DNA from: Actinokineospora baliensis
GTDB taxonomy: Bacteria; Actinomycetota; Actinomycetes; Mycobacteriales; Pseudonocardiaceae
Direction: 5' to 3'
Length of the DNA stretch: 64,000 bases
Assembly (NCBI RefSeq): GCF_016907695.1
Contig: NZ_JAFBCK010000001.1
Location: 4,576,001 to 4,640,000 of the forward strand
Shown here: piece after piece, positions 61,210 to 64,000 of the stretch
Numbering within the stretch: the stretch's first letter is position 1
Layout: the number at the start of each line of letters is the position of its first letter
Notes under the pieces: generated by a model
What the model was told of the DNA's origin: nothing
What the model saw: only the letters and a program-made list of their open reading frames with translations
The model's database searches: none
Translations under genes and position numbers: made by a program

Positions 61210-63999
61210 CTACCCGATGGTGAAGGTGAGGCTGTCGGGTTCTGGTTTGAGGGTTTCATAGACGTTCCGGTCGAGGAAGGTCAGGGTGTAGGTGCCGGTG
61301 GCGGGCAGGTCGAGTTGAGTGGCGATGGCCAGGCGGGTGCGGGTGGGGGCGTCGGGGTAGAGGGCTACGTTGGCCGTGCTGTCGAAGCGGAGGGTGCGGC
61401 TGTCTTGGTGGCGGGTGAGGGTGAAGTTCTCGGCGCCCAGGCCCAAGCCGCCCTGGCCGGGGGCGCCGGTGAGGTCGAAGTAGATCTTGAGAGAGCCTTT
61501 GTCGCGGTCGAGGCCGCCTGCCCAGGGGCGGTCGAAGTCGGAGCCGCCGCCTTGGGCTTGGTCGTGGCTGCCTTCGGCGTAGAGGGCGGCGTCGAGTCGG
61601 AACAGGCTCTTGTAGCGGAAGGTGAGGTGGAGCCTGCCGGATTCGAGGCTCTGCTTGCTCAGGGTGACTGCCAGTGGTCCGTGGGCCACGGGAGGTCGCT
61701 GGCCGGATAGCGACACCGTGCTGGGTGCGGTCTGGTTGGACACCAGGAACTCGAGCGTCGCTTCTGCCCAGGAGAAGTCTTCGCCGACAAAGAAGGTGTA
61801 GATGACCGGAACCGTGGTGCCCCTGGGGAAAGAGGCAGACTTGTTCGTGCTGCCCCCTTCCACCGCGGTCCCGTAGCGGACCTGGGCGGGCGGTGGTGAC
61901 GAGCTGCCTTCACCCCACAGTTGGTTCTGCACCTCGGTTCGGACCTCCAGCGTCGGTTGGCCGCGCGAGAGGAAAGTTCGCGCTGATTCGACGTGGATCA
62001 TGAAGCCCCGCGCCAGCACTGTGGTGCCGAGGTCCTGCGACCGCTGATCAAAGACCGGCCCAGACGAGGGTTCCGATTCTGTCGGCTTGGTGGCCCCCGT
62101 GGTGGTCGGAACCGGCGGTGCGGACGACGTGGTGTCCTCGGTCGCGGTCGGAATGGGCTCGGTGGGCTGGATGGACGTCGGGGACGCGGCCGGTCGGTTG
62201 GGGGTTCCGTTGGCCACGAACCACGCGGTCGACAGGCCTGTCACGGCTACGGCTGCCACGGCAAGGGCCTTCCAGCCGACCACGTGCGTTCCGTGTCCAG
62301 GAGCTGAAGTCGTGGGCCCAGGCGAATGTGGTCGCGCGGTGAGTTGTCCCGTCGCCCACAGTTGCAGCACCGTGTCCGCGAGCATCCGCCCGGCCTCGAC
62401 CGCCACCCCCAACACGACTCCCCGCGCACCCCAACGCCCGGCCGCTGTGAGAGCCGGAACGAGGGCGCGGGCCAGCTTCTCGGCCACGGCAGGCCGGTCT
62501 TGCCGCAACGCTTCCTGCGCGGCGTGCTCCAACAGAGCGGCGTCGGTGAGCACGCTCTCGGTGTCTGATCCGTGCTCGTCCACCCACTCCGCCAGGTGGT
62601 CCACCATTCGAGCCCGGAACTGGCCCGCCGGGATCACCGTCTGCACCAGCCGCGCCAGAGACGGCAGGAGGCGCACGTGCGCGTCGGTGGTGTCGAGCAA
62701 ACCCGCGCGGCGGAGGGCGTTCAGACCGAGTTCTGCTTGCCGGTGGCCGACGGTGCCGGACACGTGTTGCCGCGTCATCGGTGTGGGGACGGCGGCCAGC
62801 TGGCTCAGAACATCCCTCGCCTCGGGGGTCAGGCTCCGCACCAGCGCCGCGACCAGCGCTGAGCGTGCCGCGGTCGCGCCCGTCAACCAGGCCGCGAGCG
62901 CGTCAGGGGTGAAGGTGCCTTGGTTGAGCAGGCTTGCCGCGATCATCAGGTCACTCGGGTGCCCTGCCAGCGCCGCAGCGATCCGATGCAGCGGATCGGT
63001 GGGTTCTCCGCCATTCGACAGCACGGCCACCGCAGCGTTGTCGGACAACCCACCCAGCACAACGGCAGGGTCGTCGGCGGCCGCCACAGCGGCGACGACC
63101 GCTGATCTGGGCATCATCTGGATCAGTGCGGCGGGCGTGTGCGTATCGGCGTCGTCGACGAACACGAGGACGCGGGCATCGCCGAGCAGGTCGGACAGGA
63201 GTTCGGCGTCAGCGACCACGGGCTCGTCGGTGAGGTACAGCGCGTCGAGCACCGCTTGGCCAAGGTCGTTGGGGTGGATGCCGCTGCCGTCGAGGTGGAT
63301 GGCGCCATCGGGGAACTCGGCGGTCCAGTCCTCGTGCGCCAAGCTGCGCAACAGCGTGGTGCGGCCGGTTCCCGGTTCGCCTGTGATCACGATGTGCTTG
63401 CCTGGCGCGACAATCGTTCGCACGGCGAGGGATTCCTCTGTGCGGCCGTGCATCGTGGTGGGGCGGGGGACCTGCGGACTGACCGGTCGGGGCCACGGGC
63501 GCAGGGTTGTCGGCGTTCGCCGGTCATCGGTGACGTCGAGTACGAGGCCGCCACCGAGTGACACGCTGAGCCGCCCCGGGATCTGGTGTGGCGCGATACC
63601 CAGTTCGTACCACGCCGTGGCGACATCGAGTGCGAACACAAAAGGACGCTCAAGCTGCTCGCGCCCGGTTGCGACGGCTTGGTCGAAGGTCAGCAGACCC
63701 TGTACCCGTCCGCGACCTTCCGGGACCGTCGCGGGTAAGTCCTCGGTGAACGCGAAACCGGTGCACTCCAGAGGAATCAGCTCTTCGGAGTCGATCAGAC
63801 GCCGCAGCGTTTCCTGGTCCTGTAACAGGGCGCGGTCGAACTCGTCCCTGACCTGTCGACCCAGATCGTTCCATTGGGACAGTCGGTGGTTGGCCGACAC
63901 CGCGAGGAGGGCGTGCCCTTCGACGACGATGATCACCGGGAGCAGGTCGTGGCTGAGGCAGAGTCCGCCGAGCAGGGCGGCGAGGTCGAGACACGTCCC
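61210..63999 (-). CDS. P-loop NTPase with transglutaminase-like region (5' end outside window)
   Basis: At least 929 residues; the frame is open to the right edge. The first visible residues, GTCLDLAALLGG and then VEGHALLAV, have the Cys...His spacing of transglutaminase-like cysteine peptidases. A P-loop NTPase follows (ITGEPGTGRTTLL; Walker B VLVFVDDAD), with a winged-helix-like and helical region. Then come a TM helix (KALAVAAVAVTGLSTAWFV), a Thr/Pro linker and an external beta-rich domain. The layout is STAND-like with an N-terminal effector and a membrane-anchored exposed sensor. Inference: a signal-dependent conflict protein. It is convergent with the VWA operon. Confidence 0.65.
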   Translation of the reverse strand, partial: GTCLDLAALLGGLCLSHDLLPVIIVVEGHALLAVSANHRLSQWNDLGRQVRDEFDRALLQDQETLRRLIDSEELIPLECTGFAFTEDLPATVPEGRGRVQGLLTFDQAVATGREQLERPFVFALDVATAWYELGIAPHQIPGRLSVSLGGGLVLDVTDDRRTPTTLRPWPRPVSPQVPRPTTMHGRTEESLAVRTIVAPGKHIVITGEPGTGRTTLLRSLAHEDWTAEFPDGAIHLDGSGIHPNDLGQAVLDALYLTDEPVVADAELLSDLLGDARVLVFVDDADTHTPAALIQMMPRSAVVAAVAAADDPAVVLGGLSDNAAVAVLSNGGEPTDPLHRIAAALAGHPSDLMIAASLLNQGTFTPDALAAWLTGATAARSALVAALVRSLTPEARDVLSQLAAVPTPMTRQHVSGTVGHRQAELGLNALRRAGLLDTTDAHVRLLPSLARLVQTVIPAGQFRARMVDHLAEWVDEHGSDTESVLTDAALLEHAAQEALRQDRPAVAEKLARALVPALTAAGRWGARGVVLGVAVEAGRMLADTVLQLWATGQLTARPHSPGPTTSAPGHGTHVVGWKALAVAAVAVTGLSTAWFVANGTPNRPAASPTSIQPTEPIPTATEDTTSSAPPVPTTTGATKPTESEPSSGPVFDQRSQDLGTTVLARGFMIHVESARTFLSRGQPTLEVRTEVQNQLWGEGSSSPPPAQVRYGTAVEGGSTNKSASFPRGTTVPVIYTFFVGEDFSWAEATLEFLVSNQTAPSTVSLSGQRPPVAHGPLAVTLSKQSLESGRLHLTFRYKSLFRLDAALYAEGSHDQAQGGGSDFDRPWAGGLDRDKGSLKIYFDLTGAPGQGGLGLGAENFTLTRHQDSRTLRFDSTANVALYPDAPTRTRLAIATQLDLPATGTYTLTFLDRNVYETLKPEPDSLTFTIG

Positions 64000-64000
64000 T

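Noticed and set aside
1..64000. tRNA genes, IS elements, prophage or integrase
   Set aside because: No tRNA-like cloverleaf, transposase motif or terminal repeats were recognised.

Overview
This is a high-GC actinomycete chromosome segment. The SARP-type regulator, DUF305/DUF6153 pair, calerythrin-like EF-hand protein, DUF3558 remnant and type I-E CRISPR repeats fit a Pseudonocardiales-type organism; the genus cannot be fixed from the sequence. No rRNA, tRNA, integrase or transposase was seen.

Layout. 1-2.0 kb: the tail of a carbapenem-type operon, a 5'-truncated CarA-like carbapenam synthetase followed by a CarC-like Fe(II)/2-oxoglutarate enzyme. 2.2-5.5 kb: small genes resembling orphan immunity proteins (DUF4926, Imm7-like, pentapeptide-repeat-like). 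5.5-17.1 kb: mixed housekeeping and secreted functions: M20 peptidase, a decayed nucleotidyltransferase, a SARP/AfsR-like regulator with TPRs, a sortase-anchored SGNH hydrolase, DUF305 with a premature stop, an S1 protease and a calerythrin. 17.1-17.95 kb and 31.8-32.5 kb: two orphan type I-E CRISPR arrays in the same orientation with matching 132-bp leaders and no cas genes. Between them lie an SDR gene and a tightly coupled eight-gene operon (19.1-31.7 kb). That operon encodes a SEDS-penicillin-binding-protein fusion, a membrane-anchored kinase-like protein, a small membrane protein, a P-loop GTPase with a DLPGE motif, a large coiled-coil membrane protein that may be its partner, a two-TM coiled-coil protein, a MotB-like small protein and an unknown protein. 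It is the best candidate here for an undescribed system.

32.7-44.6 kb: two cobalamin riboswitches. The plus-strand one precedes a P5C-dehydrogenase-like ALDH and two class III aminotransferases. The minus-strand one precedes mmsA-acdH-hibch-mmsB-ech, a complete route from isobutyryl-CoA to propionyl-CoA. Both riboswitches are followed by the same short motif that starts a possible leader peptide (MEL...). Between them is a methyltransferase/hydrolase pair with a candidate iron box.

44.7-64 kb: a flavin disulfide reductase, an SbnA-like PLP enzyme with an MFS transporter, then a defence-like zone. The zone holds a DUF4407 membrane protein/CHAT protease/alpha-beta hydrolase cassette, DUF6301 and TY-Chap-like genes, a frameshifted caspase-kinase chimera whose kinase has lost its DFG aspartate, a three-gene solute-binding/VWA membrane operon, and a large NTPase with a transglutaminase-like Cys...His region that runs off the right edge.

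All family assignments are made by reading motifs, without database searches.
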